Source: Christensenellaceae bacterium
Lineage (GTDB): Bacteria; Bacillota; Clostridia; Christensenellales; UBA1750
NCBI GenBank assembly: GCA_031280685.1
Contig: JAITGM010000029.1
Coordinates: forward strand, 1 to 38,472
DNA length: 38,472 nt
Direction: 5' to 3'
Below the pieces are notes generated by a model. It saw only the letters and a program-made list of their open reading frames with translations, was not told the DNA's origin and searched no databases. How positions within the stretch are numbered: position 1 is the first letter of the stretch; each line of letters starts with the position of its first letter. Positions 1 to 7,316 of this stretch are shown here, one piece after another. A program made the position numbers and the translations under genes.

Positions 1-87
1 GAAGTGGTAAGCGGCACCTACGTGGTAGATGAGGACAGCATCAAAGCGGTGCAGGCAGAAAGCCCGGAGTGCATCGAAGAAGCGTAA
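1..87 (+). CDS. C-terminal end of an unknown protein (partial)
   Basis: An open frame enters from the left edge and stops at TAA 85-87, leaving 28 acidic C-terminal residues that end in ECIEEA. No family can be recognised from so short a piece. It lies just upstream of two other small genes and the 3' side of ssrA, a position often occupied by phage-derived DNA, so it may be part of an integrated element. That is inferred from position only. The start lies outside the window. Confidence 0.5.
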   Translation, partial: EVVSGTYVVDEDSIKAVQAESPECIEEA

Positions 88-149
88 GGCAAGAACGGCG
101 GCGGGGCGAGAGCCCCGCCAGCCAGTATAAAGCGCATATAGGAGGACAT

Positions 150-437
150 ATGAAAATCTTGCAAATTGGCGCATGCGTCATTTTGAGCCTCTACGGCACG
201 GCTTTGATTTTGAGCATGCTAATGCTGAAAGTGTGCATTGCGTGGCCGGAAATGGTTTATCCGTCGATTGATAAATCGGCGAGGGGCGGGGGTCGGAGGT
301 TGATAGAGATTGCACTTGGCATTGGGCCAAAGATTTGGAGCGCGGAGCAAGGCGGCACGCGATACCTTATGCGTATCATGCCAATCGGCGCACGCTGCAA
401 ATTTGAGGAGAAAAATAACGGAAATGAGCGCGGATGA
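150..437 (+). CDS. small predicted membrane protein, possibly phage-derived
   Basis: This 95-residue protein starts at ATG 150, chosen because AGGAGG lies directly upstream at the right distance; a longer in-frame start at 69 has no such site. Residues 5-28 form one strongly hydrophobic segment, and the rest is basic and not recognisable. It is small, is less GC-rich than the housekeeping genes to the right, and is followed with a 4-base overlap by another small frame. This resembles the dense packing of small genes near the end of a prophage. No function can be assigned. Confidence 0.55.
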   Translation: MKILQIGACVILSLYGTALILSMLMLKVCIAWPEMVYPSIDKSARGGGRRLIEIALGIGPKIWSAEQGGTRYLMRIMPIGARCKFEEKNNGNERG

Positions 438-499
438 ATCCACCTACCGCGCCCGTGATAGGCGAAGGGGCCATATCCACGCCGAAAGGGAGAAGAAGA

Positions 500-799
500 A
501 TGCCAAGGCCGAAAGCTAAACTGCCGGACGGATTCGGAGGGGAAATTTATCAAATACGCCAAGAAAAAGGGCTGACTTTTGACGCGGCAGAGAAAGCACT
601 TGGGATACCGTCGCGCACATTGCAAGAACATGGAAAAGTAAAAAAAAAGAAAGAGAGCGGCGGCCAGATGGCCGCCGCTCTTCGTTACCTAAAGCACACA
701 ACCCCAAAAATTCCGTTGAGAAACACAAAGAGGGGTTCGGCCTTAGGCGTCGTTGGTGGAGGCGAGGGGAGTCGAACCCCTGTCCGAAAAGCTGTCTAG
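500..799 (+). CDS. putative small helix-turn-helix protein running into ssrA
   Basis: The likely start is ATG 500, preceded by an AAGGGAG ribosome site; an in-frame ATG at 434 overlaps the previous gene. Residues 10-45 (around LTFDAAEKALGIPSRTLQEH) look like a helix-turn-helix of the kind found in small phage DNA-binding proteins. After about residue 48 the frame passes through the A-tract and hairpin of the ssrA terminator, and its last 15 codons lie inside the tmRNA gene (GGGEGSRTPV is the typical translation of a T-arm). The natural C-terminus has therefore probably been lost, for instance by integration at ssrA. It could also be a non-functional remnant. Confidence 0.4.
   Translation: MPRPKAKLPDGFGGEIYQIRQEKGLTFDAAEKALGIPSRTLQEHGKVKKKKESGGQMAAALRYLKHTTPKIPLRNTKRGSALGVVGGGEGSRTPVRKAV
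641..680 (-). terminator. rho-independent terminator of ssrA
   Basis: On the minus strand an 11-bp perfect GC stem (655-665 with 670-680, 4-base loop) is followed by a long T-rich stretch (complement of the A-run at 640-654). It lies about 75 bases past the 3' end of the tmRNA gene and fits termination of ssrA. Confidence 0.75.
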
Positions 800-1101
800 G
801 CGGGCTTCTCCGAGCGCAGCCGACGCTTTAAATTTCCCTTTTCCAAGCTCCCGTCGGCGGGATCAAGGGGCTGGTAGCTTCATAAATACGGCTTGCCGCA
901 AAGCTTAGGCAAGTTCGGTGCCCTGCATTTCTTGCGCCGGGGGCCGAGGCTGCAGGTGGCCTCGGGCCGACGTCGCGGGGATTAGGCCGCGAAAGCTAAT
1001 TGATTATTGTCAGTTGTTGTTTGCCCCGCTTGTTGCGCGGTTGCGGGTCCGCGGCTCGCTTACCGAGTAGCCATGCTCCCCGTCGAAACCAGTACGCCCC
1101 C
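754..1101 (-). ncRNA. ssrA: transfer-messenger RNA (tmRNA)
   Basis: tmRNA rescues ribosomes stalled on broken mRNAs and adds a degradation tag. The 5' end GGGGGCG (1095-1101) pairs over seven positions, one of them G-U, with CGCCTCC just before the encoded ACCA (754-757). The T-arm GGTTCGACTCCCC and the conserved 5' segment around TGGTTTCGACGGGGAGCATGG are both present. The tag frame ends at TAA 982-984. Reading back in frame from a GCG at 1027-1029 gives AGQTTTDNNQLAFAA, ending in the usual hydrophobic-AA degron. The resume codon is inferred by analogy with Bacillus. The RNA is 348 nt including CCA. Its 3' end is a common integration site, and small phage-like genes lie immediately beyond it. 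Confidence 0.95.
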
Positions 1102-1116
1102 ATGGAAGTGCCTTTT

Positions 1117-1145
1117 AGTATAGCACAAAGCCTGCCGCCTTAAAA
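1117..1145 (-). promoter_or_regulatory. ssrA promoter
   Basis: The minus strand carries an extended -10, TGCTATACT (1117-1125), with a weak -35 (TTTTAA, 1140-1145) at 17 bases. Transcription would start near 1110, leaving a short leader for RNase P to remove before the mature 5' end at 1101. Confidence 0.6.
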
Positions 1146-1560
1146 GCACGAGTTTTTCGGCGCGCCTCTGCCATGGAGAGGGGCGCGCGCGCTTCGCTCG
1201 CGCGCCGGGGGGCCAGCGCCGCGCTCCGCGCGGCCCGCCGCTTCGCGGCGGCGGCAGCTCCGCTGCCGGCTGGCCCACGGCCCACCGGATCGCCCTGCGC
1301 ACCGATGGCTCCTCTGCCGCCATCGCGGGGAAGGAACGGCGAAGCAACCCGGCTGCCGCGCGGAAAGGCCACGCAAGGGCCGGGCCGGTCGAACAGCCCG
1401 CTCCCATGCGATGCGCGGCGGCGAAAAAAGCGCGCGCGGCCGCCTTCATTCGCCAATAACGATGATATTACGTTGTTTCGTGCAATAACAGGGTCGTTTT
1501 ATACGAATCTGCTAGAATGCAGCGCAAAAAAGGCAAGAAAAGATGAAAAAAGTCATAATA
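1146..1560. other. gene-free GC-rich interval with hairpins
   Basis: I see no credible gene in this interval between ssrA and the surface-protein promoter. Long open frames on both strands exist only because stop codons are rare at this composition; they have no ribosome site, no recognisable domain, and repetitive Ala/Arg/Pro translations. The interval holds the hairpin run at 1182-1268, listed separately. Beyond about 1440 the composition becomes AT-rich, running into the promoter of the next gene. Confidence 0.6.
1182..1268. repeat. run of perfect GC hairpins, three with 17-nt period
   Basis: Three abutting hairpins of identical geometry, a 7-bp perfect stem with a 3-base loop, occupy 1218-1234, 1235-1251 and 1252-1268 with no bases between them. 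Their loops are TCC, TTC and TCC, and their stem sequences differ. A fourth hairpin, with an 8-bp outer stem, lies at 1182-1206. No T-tract follows, so these are not ordinary terminators. Shared geometry with unrelated stem sequence means compensated pairing rather than simple duplication. Function unknown. Confidence 0.7.
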
Positions 1561-1564
1561 TGTA

Positions 1565-1593
1565 TAGACGGCCCCTGGGGTGCATGCTATACT
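1565..1593 (+). promoter_or_regulatory. promoter of the 10-G surface protein gene
   Basis: TAGACG (1565-1570), a 17-base spacer and TATACT (1588-1593), the latter preceded by TGC (extended -10), precede the start at 1636 by a short leader containing an AAGGGG ribosome site. Confidence 0.6.
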
Positions 1594-1635
1594 GTATCAA
1601 GGATGTTTCTAAGTTGCTTCGAAGGGGTGAACACG

Positions 1636-3793
1636 ATGGGGAACGAAAGAAATAAACTGCTTGGGCGCAGACTGGGCCGCGCCTTTTTGGCGCTGGCCAT
1701 GGGCCTGCTGCTGGGTGCCGTGGGCGGCTTTGTGCCCGGGGCGAACGCGGCGGAATTTGTGGTGGGCACAGAGCGGACTTTTCCCGCAAGCGGATCCGTT
1801 GTGCTGAACCAAAGCGGCTGGTATTATATTGAGGCCTGGGGCGGTCATGGCGGCGGTACGGAAGCGTATGGTAGTGGTGCGACTTGTCTCTCGGGGGGGG
1901 GGCAGGAGCCTGCGCATTGCCGGATATTTCTTTTTCAACGCTGGGGATACCCTCTATATACAGGCTGGTGCCGTGGGTGGTAACGGCACAAAAAACAGTT
2001 CAGAAATCGGCGGCTCGGCGGGTTTGGCGGGCGTGGGCACATACTTTGGCAGTGGCTGCGTCGGTGGGGCCGGAGGGAAGGGGATAGTCGGCAGTGCTGG
2101 TGGCGGCGGCGGCGGCGCTGCTTCCGGCGTCTTATTAAACGGCACGGGCACTTTCGACCTGATCATCGCTTCTGGTGGCGGTGGCGGTGGCGGTGGTTTT
2201 GGCAACATAGGGAGCGGCACGGGCGGTCGGGGCGGCGCTAGCGATAGACCAGGCTTGTCCGGAATGAATGCCAACAGTGCCGGCACAAACCATTCCATTA
2301 CGCAGACCCAAGGGTATATAGGCGGGTTTAGCAGGCATGATGGGGAAGAAGGCATGATGTATGGTGATATTTATATTGGGTATGGCGGCGGTGGAGCCGG
2401 CGGTGGTGGCGGCGGTTGGGATGGGGCAGCCGGCGGCGGTGGGCAAAGCGGTTGTGGTGGGGAACACAGTTTGGGGGGTACTCACTGGGGCGGCGGCGGC
2501 GGCTTGGTTGCCATCACGCTGCTGAGCGATGTATATAGCATAAGCTATGACCTGAACGATGCGGGCTTCACAAGTGCGCAGTGGCCCGGCGGGGCGGCGC
2601 ATCCCGCAACCTACATCGGCCCGGGCAGCACGGCGATTTCGATTACCAACCCCACGCGCAGGGGCTACACCTTTGAAGGGTGGACGGTAGACTATGATCA
2701 GGGCTTGACTGCGCTCCCTGATGTAGGCTCGCTTTCGGCGTCGTACTCGGTGCCCGCCGAGGCAAAGGGCGATATAGCGCTAATGGCGCATTGGGTTCCC
2801 GTCCAATACACCATCAGCTACGACTTTAACGATGGCTCTTTAAGTTCCAGCGCGGCCTGGGATGGGGCGACGCATCCCTCGGGCTATAACATAACCAATA
2901 CCGCTATCGCCAACATTTCGGATCTCGAGTGCGATGGCTATACCTTTCGGGGTTGGACGATCGACTACGACGACAATACCGTTTCTGGGGACGTTACTTC
3001 CCCGGTGACGTCGCCGACGATTCCCGCGAGCACGACCGGGGATATCGCCTTCACGGCGCAGTGGGAGATCATAGAGTATACCATCGTCTATGATTTGCAG
3101 GGCGGTCAGCATCCCTCTCCGGGGGACTATCCCGATCCGCACACCTACAACGTGGAGGGAAGTTTCCCCATAGCGATTCCGGATCCGGAACGGGCGGGCT
3201 TTAGCTTCGGCGGCTGGGATGTCTTCTATGGCGGCAATATGGGCACGGCCGATTTAGAGGATCAGACGGGGTATTCCGTGCTCAAGACCACGCTGGCCAA
3301 TATTCGCTTGGTGGCAAAGTGGATTCCTATCGACTACAGCATTACCTACGACCTGCAGGGCGGCGCGCATGCGGGCACTCCTAATCAATATACGGTGCCG
3401 GGGCTGCCGTTAACCCTCGTGAAGCCCACCCGGTTGGGCTATAACTTCCTCGGTTGGTCCGTCACGAGCGATGATGCGGGCATCGACGACTTTGACCTCG
3501 GTCCAAACGAGGCCCTGCCCCTGGGCAAGCTCGGCAGCCTCATGCTCACGGCCAAGTGGCAAAAGCGCAATGTGCTCCCGGGTGGCGGCGGCGAGAGTTC
3601 GGGCACGGCTGTAATTCCGCAGCCAAGCCCGGTATCTTGGTGGCCCTGGGCGAAGACGAAGCCAAGCTCCAGCGTTCCCCAAACCGGCGATGATGCCAAT
3701 TTGCCCGCCTGGGCGCTGGCGCTGCTGGTTGCGGTGCTCGGCGCGGGGGCGCTCGGCTGGCGTGGCTATTCTTTGCTGAGGGCAAAGCGCTAA
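1636..3793 (+). pseudogene. glycine-rich / InlB-repeat surface protein, frameshifted at a G10 run
   Basis: This is a secreted, cell-wall-anchored surface protein. Translation from ATG 1636 gives a signal peptide (basic start, hydrophobic core, cleavage near GANA-A) and the beginning of a glycine-rich beta domain (GWYYIEAWGGHGGG). A run of ten G at 1893-1902 then shifts the frame, and the product stops after 115 residues at 1983. Removing one G restores a 718-residue protein that continues directly with RIAGYFFFNAGDTLYI, the expected remainder of the glycine-rich domain. It goes on with a very Gly-rich stretch, four InlB-type B-repeats ending in hAhWxxxxY-like strands, and a sorting signal VPQTGD (about residue 680) with a hydrophobic segment and basic tail. 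The shift may be phase variation, transcriptional slippage or a sequencing error. Confidence 0.8.
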
Positions 3794-3808
3794 GGGCAAG
3801 GGTTTTGG

Positions 3809-3841
3809 GGCATGGCCTCCCGCCTGGGGGCCATGCCTTTT
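3809..3841 (+). terminator. terminator after the InlB-repeat surface protein
   Basis: A 9-bp perfect stem, GGCATGGCC (3809-3817) with GGCCATGCC (3829-3837), is followed by TTTT. Confidence 0.8.
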
Positions 3842-3859
3842 CCTTTGGGCGTTTTTCTA

Positions 3860-3888
3860 TTGACTTTTGCGCATCTTCAGGCTATAGT
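3860..3888 (+). promoter_or_regulatory. promoter of the T-box/glyS transcript
   Basis: TTGACT (3860-3865), a 17-base spacer and TATAGT (3883-3888) form a near-consensus vegetative promoter immediately upstream of the T-box leader. Confidence 0.8.
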
Positions 3889-3889
3889 A

Positions 3890-4107
3890 ATGGGCAGAAT
3901 CGCATAGCGCGGTGAACGGAAACAAGTAGGGTGCTTTTCGCGGCAAAGAGAGTCGGCGGTGCTGTGAGCCGATGCGCGAGTTGGAGCCGAAGGCAGCCGG
4001 GAGCGTATTTTTCCAAAGCTGGGCGCGTTTTTTCGCGCCAACTGGGGTGGAACCGCGGAAGGCAAGGCCTTTCGTCCCTAAAGTCAGGGACGGGAAGGCT
4101 TTTTTCT
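3890..4107 (+). promoter_or_regulatory. glycine T-box riboswitch
   Basis: This leader senses uncharged tRNA-Gly and lets transcription continue into glyS. The conserved T-box segment AACTGGGGTGGAACCGCG is at 4040-4057. It is followed by a strong terminator hairpin (about 4064-4099, arms around GTCCCT/AGGGAC) with a T-tract at 4100-4105. Upstream features (GTGAACGGAAACAAGTAG, then AGAGAGTCGGC with its hairpin) are typical of stem I in this class. A GGA triplet at 3983-3985, after the GCGCGAGTT segment, is the best specifier candidate and would be a glycine codon; I could not fold stem I fully to prove it. Confidence 0.93.
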
Positions 4108-4144
4108 TTCCCACGAACCAATAAATTTGAAGGAGGAACTCGGT

Positions 4145-5515
4145 ATGGCGGTTGAAAGTATGGATAAATTGGTGGCCCTGTGCAAGGGTAGGGGCTTCAT
4201 CTTCGCGGGCTCCGAGATCTATGGCGGCCTGGCGAATACCTGGGATTATGGCCCCTTGGGCGTTGAGTTCAAGAACAACGTCAAAAAGGCCTGGTGGCGC
4301 AAATTCGTGACCGAAAGCGAATACAACGTGGGCGTGGACTGCTCTATTTTGATGAACCGCGAGGTTTGGGTGGCGTCAGGGCACGTGGGCAATTTTAACG
4401 ACCCGCTCATTGACTGCAAGGCCTGCAAGTCTCGCTACCGGGCGGATAAGCTCATTCAAGAGGTCGCGGGCGTGGACGCCGATGGCTGGAGCAACGAAAA
4501 GCTTGAAAGCTTCATCGCCCAAAGCGAAATTGCCTGCCCGGTCTGCGGCAAGAAGGAGTTTACCGCCATCCGCAAGTTCAATATGATGTTTAAGACATTT
4601 CAGGGCGTCACCGAAGACGCGCAGGCAGAAATCTACCTGCGCCCCGAAACCGCTCAGGGCATTTTCGTCAACTTCAAGAACATCGCCAGAACCACGCGCA
4701 AGAAGCTGCCCTTCGGCATCGCGCAGATCGGCAAATCCTTCCGCAACGAGATCACTCCGGGCAACTTCACCTTCAGAACCCGTGAGTTTGAGCAGATGGA
4801 GCTCGAGTTCTTCTGCGAGCCGGGCAAGGATTTGGAATGGTTCGCCTACTGGCGCGCCTTCTGCCGCGACTTTCTGCTCTCTCTGGGCATGACGGAAGCG
4901 CATCTGCGCCTGCGCGACCATGGCGAAGAAGAGCTTTCATTCTATTCCAACGCGACGACCGACTTTGAGTACCGCTTCCCCTTTGGCTGGGGCGAGCTTT
5001 GGGGCATCGCCGACCGAACCGATTACGATCTCAAGCAGCACCAGGAGCACAGCGGCGAGTCCATGGAGTACATCGACCCGCTTACCAACGAGCGCTTTTT
5101 GCCCTTTTGCATCGAGCCTTCCCTGGGCGCGGATCGCGTCGCGCTGGCCTTCCTTTGCGACGCCTACGAGGAACAGCAGCTCGAAAAAGACAGCCGCGTG
5201 GTCCTTCACCTGCACCCGGCGCTGGCGCCCTTCAAGGCAGCCGTGCTGCCCTTGCAAAAGAATAAGCTGGGCGAGCGGGCCAAGGAGATTTACGACGCCC
5301 TGCGCAGGGCCTTTCCGGTCGATTACGACGAAACCGGCTCCATCGGCAAGCGCTACCGCCGCCAGGATGAGATCGGCACCCCCTTCTGCCTGACGGTGGA
5401 CTTCGATACCGAAACCGATGGCTGCGTCACCGTCCGTGAGCGCGACGCCATGACCCAGGAGCGCGTTCCAATCGCCGATCTGCGCGCTTATATCGAAAAA
5501 AGGCTCGAATTCTAG
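4145..5515 (+). CDS. glyS: glycine--tRNA ligase, single-chain type
   Basis: This class II aminoacyl-tRNA synthetase charges tRNA-Gly in the cytoplasm. The start at ATG 4145 is chosen because AAGGAGGA lies about 8 bases upstream. The 456-residue length fits the alpha2 (eukaryote/archaea-like) GlyRS found in many Clostridia rather than the two-subunit GlyQ/GlyS type. Visible signatures are the N-terminal [18 protein letters not shown], a CxxC...CxxC zinc-binding insertion, motif 2 with [19 protein letters not shown], motif 3 EPSLGADR, and a C-terminal anticodon-binding domain starting near [17 protein letters not shown]. The T-box upstream independently supports glycine specificity. An acetyltransferase gene follows after one base. 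Confidence 0.97.
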   Translation: MAVESMDKLVALCKGRGFIFAGSEIYGGLANTWDYGPLGVEFKNNVKKAWWRKFVTESEYNVGVDCSILMNREVWVASGHVGNFNDPLIDCKACKSRYRADKLIQEVAGVDADGWSNEKLESFIAQSEIACPVCGKKEFTAIRKFNMMFKTFQGVTEDAQAEIYLRPETAQGIFVNFKNIARTTRKKLPFGIAQIGKSFRNEITPGNFTFRTREFEQMELEFFCEPGKDLEWFAYWRAFCRDFLLSLGMTEAHLRLRDHGEEELSFYSNATTDFEYRFPFGWGELWGIADRTDYDLKQHQEHSGESMEYIDPLTNERFLPFCIEPSLGADRVALAFLCDAYEEQQLEKDSRVVLHLHPALAPFKAAVLPLQKNKLGERAKEIYDALRRAFPVDYDETGSIGKRYRRQDEIGTPFCLTVDFDTETDGCVTVRERDAMTQERVPIADLRAYIEKRLEF

Positions 5516-5516
5516 C

Positions 5517-6095
5517 ATGATTGAGCCGCTGGGCGCGGAAAGGGCCGGCTGGCTCTACCATACGCGGCTGCAGAGGGACTTCCCGCGCGCGGAACTGCGG
5601 CCGCTGTTCTGGATCAAGGCCCTGCTTGCCTCCGGAAATTACAGCCTGCTTACCTGGAGCGAAAACGGCGAGATGCTGGCCTATGCGGCCCTCATCCATG
5701 GCGATGGCATAGGCGGCGTGCTGCTGGATTACTTCGCCGTGGAGGAGGGGAGCCGTGGCCAGGGCATCGGCGGCCGCTTTTTGGGCGAACTGCGCGCTTA
5801 TTTAGGCGAAGAAGGCAAGGCGGGCTTGCTTATCGAGAGCGAGCTGCCCAAAAGCGCCCAAAACGCCGAAGAACGCGCTATTCGCGAGCGCCGCATCGCG
5901 TTTTATGCCCGCTGCGGCGCCGAGCAAACGGGCCTTGGCTGGCGCGTCTTTTCGGTGGACTACGCGCTGCTCTGGCTGCCCATGGCAAAGGCCACGGCCG
6001 AGGTTTCGCCCGGCGAAGACGTGCAGGCGCTCTACGCCCTCTCAATGCCGTCGCCCATGCGCGCGGCGGCCCTCAAGCTCTATAAATTGCCCTGA
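5517..6095 (+). CDS. GNAT-family N-acetyltransferase
   Basis: This 192-residue protein has a GNAT fold: the acetyl-CoA pyrophosphate-binding loop is visible in VEEGSRGQGIGGRFL near residue 80, after a beta strand (GGVLLDYFAV). The substrate is unknown. Its ATG lies one base after the glyS stop, so it is translationally coupled to glyS and shares the glycine-responsive T-box transcript. A role linked to glycine or aminoacylation is possible but only inferred from this coupling. The strong hairpin at 6101-6145 ends the unit. Confidence 0.8.
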   Translation: MIEPLGAERAGWLYHTRLQRDFPRAELRPLFWIKALLASGNYSLLTWSENGEMLAYAALIHGDGIGGVLLDYFAVEEGSRGQGIGGRFLGELRAYLGEEGKAGLLIESELPKSAQNAEERAIRERRIAFYARCGAEQTGLGWRVFSVDYALLWLPMAKATAEVSPGEDVQALYALSMPSPMRAAALKLYKLP

Positions 6096-6100
6096 AATCA

Positions 6101-6145
6101 TACAAAAAGGGCTTCGAAAATATCGTTTTCGAAGCCCTTTTTGTA
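6101..6145. terminator. bidirectional terminator between convergent genes
   Basis: A perfect 20-bp stem (6101-6120 with 6126-6145, loop TATCG) has A-rich and T-rich ends, so it can stop transcription from both sides. It serves the glyS-acetyltransferase unit on the plus strand and the exported-protein gene on the minus strand. A run of 11 G follows at 6148-6158. Confidence 0.88.
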
Positions 6146-6162
6146 TAGGGGGGGGGGGAACC

Positions 6163-6588
6163 CTACGGTACTTTGCCGGGCTTCTCGGCGGCCAGCCGGT
6201 TGCCCAGGCTGTTCAGTCTTTCGCAAGGGGCGTACTCCGCTCTGTAGCCTTCCCCATCCACGATGAGGAAGGGGTTGCAGGCGTTGACGCTATGGTTCGT
6301 GCCATCCGCCATATGAAGGGTATAGACTACCGCCTGCGCGGCATAGCGCCCATAACCCTCAAAGCGCTGGAACACGACCACCTCGTGCAAAAGGGCCGCC
6401 AGCTCGGTGATTTCATCATCGCCTAGCTCGATCTTCACATCGGGCGGGTAGAGCTCCACCGTCGCGGATGCGATTTCGCCCGCCTTAAGCCCTTGAAACG
6501 GCCTTGCTCCGGCCAAATTTCGGTTCAAGACCGCGCAGAGCACGAGCGCGGCGAGCGCGCCCCCAAGCAGCCAAAGCAGCTTTTTCAT
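6163..6588 (-). CDS. small exported or membrane-anchored protein of unknown function
   Basis: The 141-residue product has a basic start and one hydrophobic segment (residues 4-21), then a soluble domain with features such as LKAGEIASATVELYPPD, EITELAALLHEVVVF and NACNPFLIVDGEGYRAEYAPCERLN. The hydrophobic part is probably an uncleaved anchor or a signal peptide. The domain reminds me of small exported proteins that are common in Firmicutes, but I know no function for them. AGGAGG lies 10 bases upstream of the chosen ATG. It is downstream of, and may be cotranscribed with, the nitroreductase after a 164-base gap. Confidence 0.7.
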   Translation of the reverse strand: MKKLLWLLGGALAALVLCAVLNRNLAGARPFQGLKAGEIASATVELYPPDVKIELGDDEITELAALLHEVVVFQRFEGYGRYAAQAVVYTLHMADGTNHSVNACNPFLIVDGEGYRAEYAPCERLNSLGNRLAAEKPGKVP

Positions 6589-6752
6589 CTTCCATACGCC
6601 TCCTGCGGATTAGACGGTATTCTGGGGCCCAAGGTTGCATAAAAAGGCTGCGTTTTTGGGTGAAAACGCCCCACGCGGCTTTTTGCGCGGCCCTCTTGGC
6701 CCCTGGGTCAGCCCGCTTCATCATTCGCCCGCCAAAGGGTGCCGCCCGGGGC

Positions 6753-7271
6753 TTAAAATCCGTTATAAAAGATGGTTTCGGTTTCGCCCAGGCGCAGGGC
6801 GTGCCTGTCGGAAGGCTCCGCGTCGGCCGCCGGGTGGCCGAGAGGCAGCACCGCCACAGGCACGAGGGTTTCGGGTACCTGGAAGAGCTCCATGACCTTG
6901 GCGGGATCAAAGTGCATTACCCAGGTGCTGCCAAGGCCTAGGTCGGCGGCCTGCATCATCATGTGGTCGGTGACGATGCTGGCATCGACCCAGCCCGAGC
7001 GTTCGCCGTCGAAGGGGCGGGCCCAGGGTGCGTCGCGGTCGAAAAAGACGATCAGCGCAGCCGGCGCGCCGAAGCGGCAGGAAGTGCACGCATCGAGCTT
7101 TTTCAGGCCCTCTTCTTCGGTGAGAACCAGCACGCGCTGGGGCTGGCGGTTCGCGGCCGTCGGCGCGATGCGCCCGGCCAGCAAAACGGCCTGAAGCTCG
7201 GCCGCGGTCACGGGCTCGCGGCTGAACTTTCTTACGGAATAACGCTTGGTGGCCAAGGCCTTAAAATCCAT
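6753..7271 (-). CDS. nitroreductase-family flavoprotein
   Basis: This 172-residue protein belongs to the FMN-dependent nitroreductase family, NAD(P)H-linked reductases of nitro compounds, quinones or unknown substrates. Typical features are the N-terminal RYSVRKFSREPV, the FMN-binding stretch APTAANRQPQRVLVL, the middle VDASIVTDHMMMQAADLGLGSTWV, and the C-terminal VLPLGHPA followed by the RH-x-LRLGETIFYNGF-like tail. A ribosome site (GGAGG) precedes the ATG. It lies 45 bases downstream of the aldo/keto reductase gene, so both are probably one small redox operon. The physiological substrate cannot be read from sequence. Confidence 0.88.
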   Translation of the reverse strand: MDFKALATKRYSVRKFSREPVTAAELQAVLLAGRIAPTAANRQPQRVLVLTEEEGLKKLDACTSCRFGAPAALIVFFDRDAPWARPFDGERSGWVDASIVTDHMMMQAADLGLGSTWVMHFDPAKVMELFQVPETLVPVAVLPLGHPAADAEPSDRHALRLGETETIFYNGF

Positions 7272-7316
7272 GGGGGATTCCTCCTTTGGGAAAGCTTTTG
7301 GATTGGGGGAGGGGCT

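Noticed and set aside
310..519. A third overlapping frame between the small genes near the left end, with an ATG at 423.
   Set aside because: The only possible ribosome site is 14 bases from the ATG, and the frame is largely covered by its better-supported neighbours.
1060..1655. Long open frames on both strands upstream of the surface gene.
   Set aside because: They have Ala/Arg/Pro-rich translations, no ribosome sites and no domains; part of them overlaps ssrA. They follow from high GC content.
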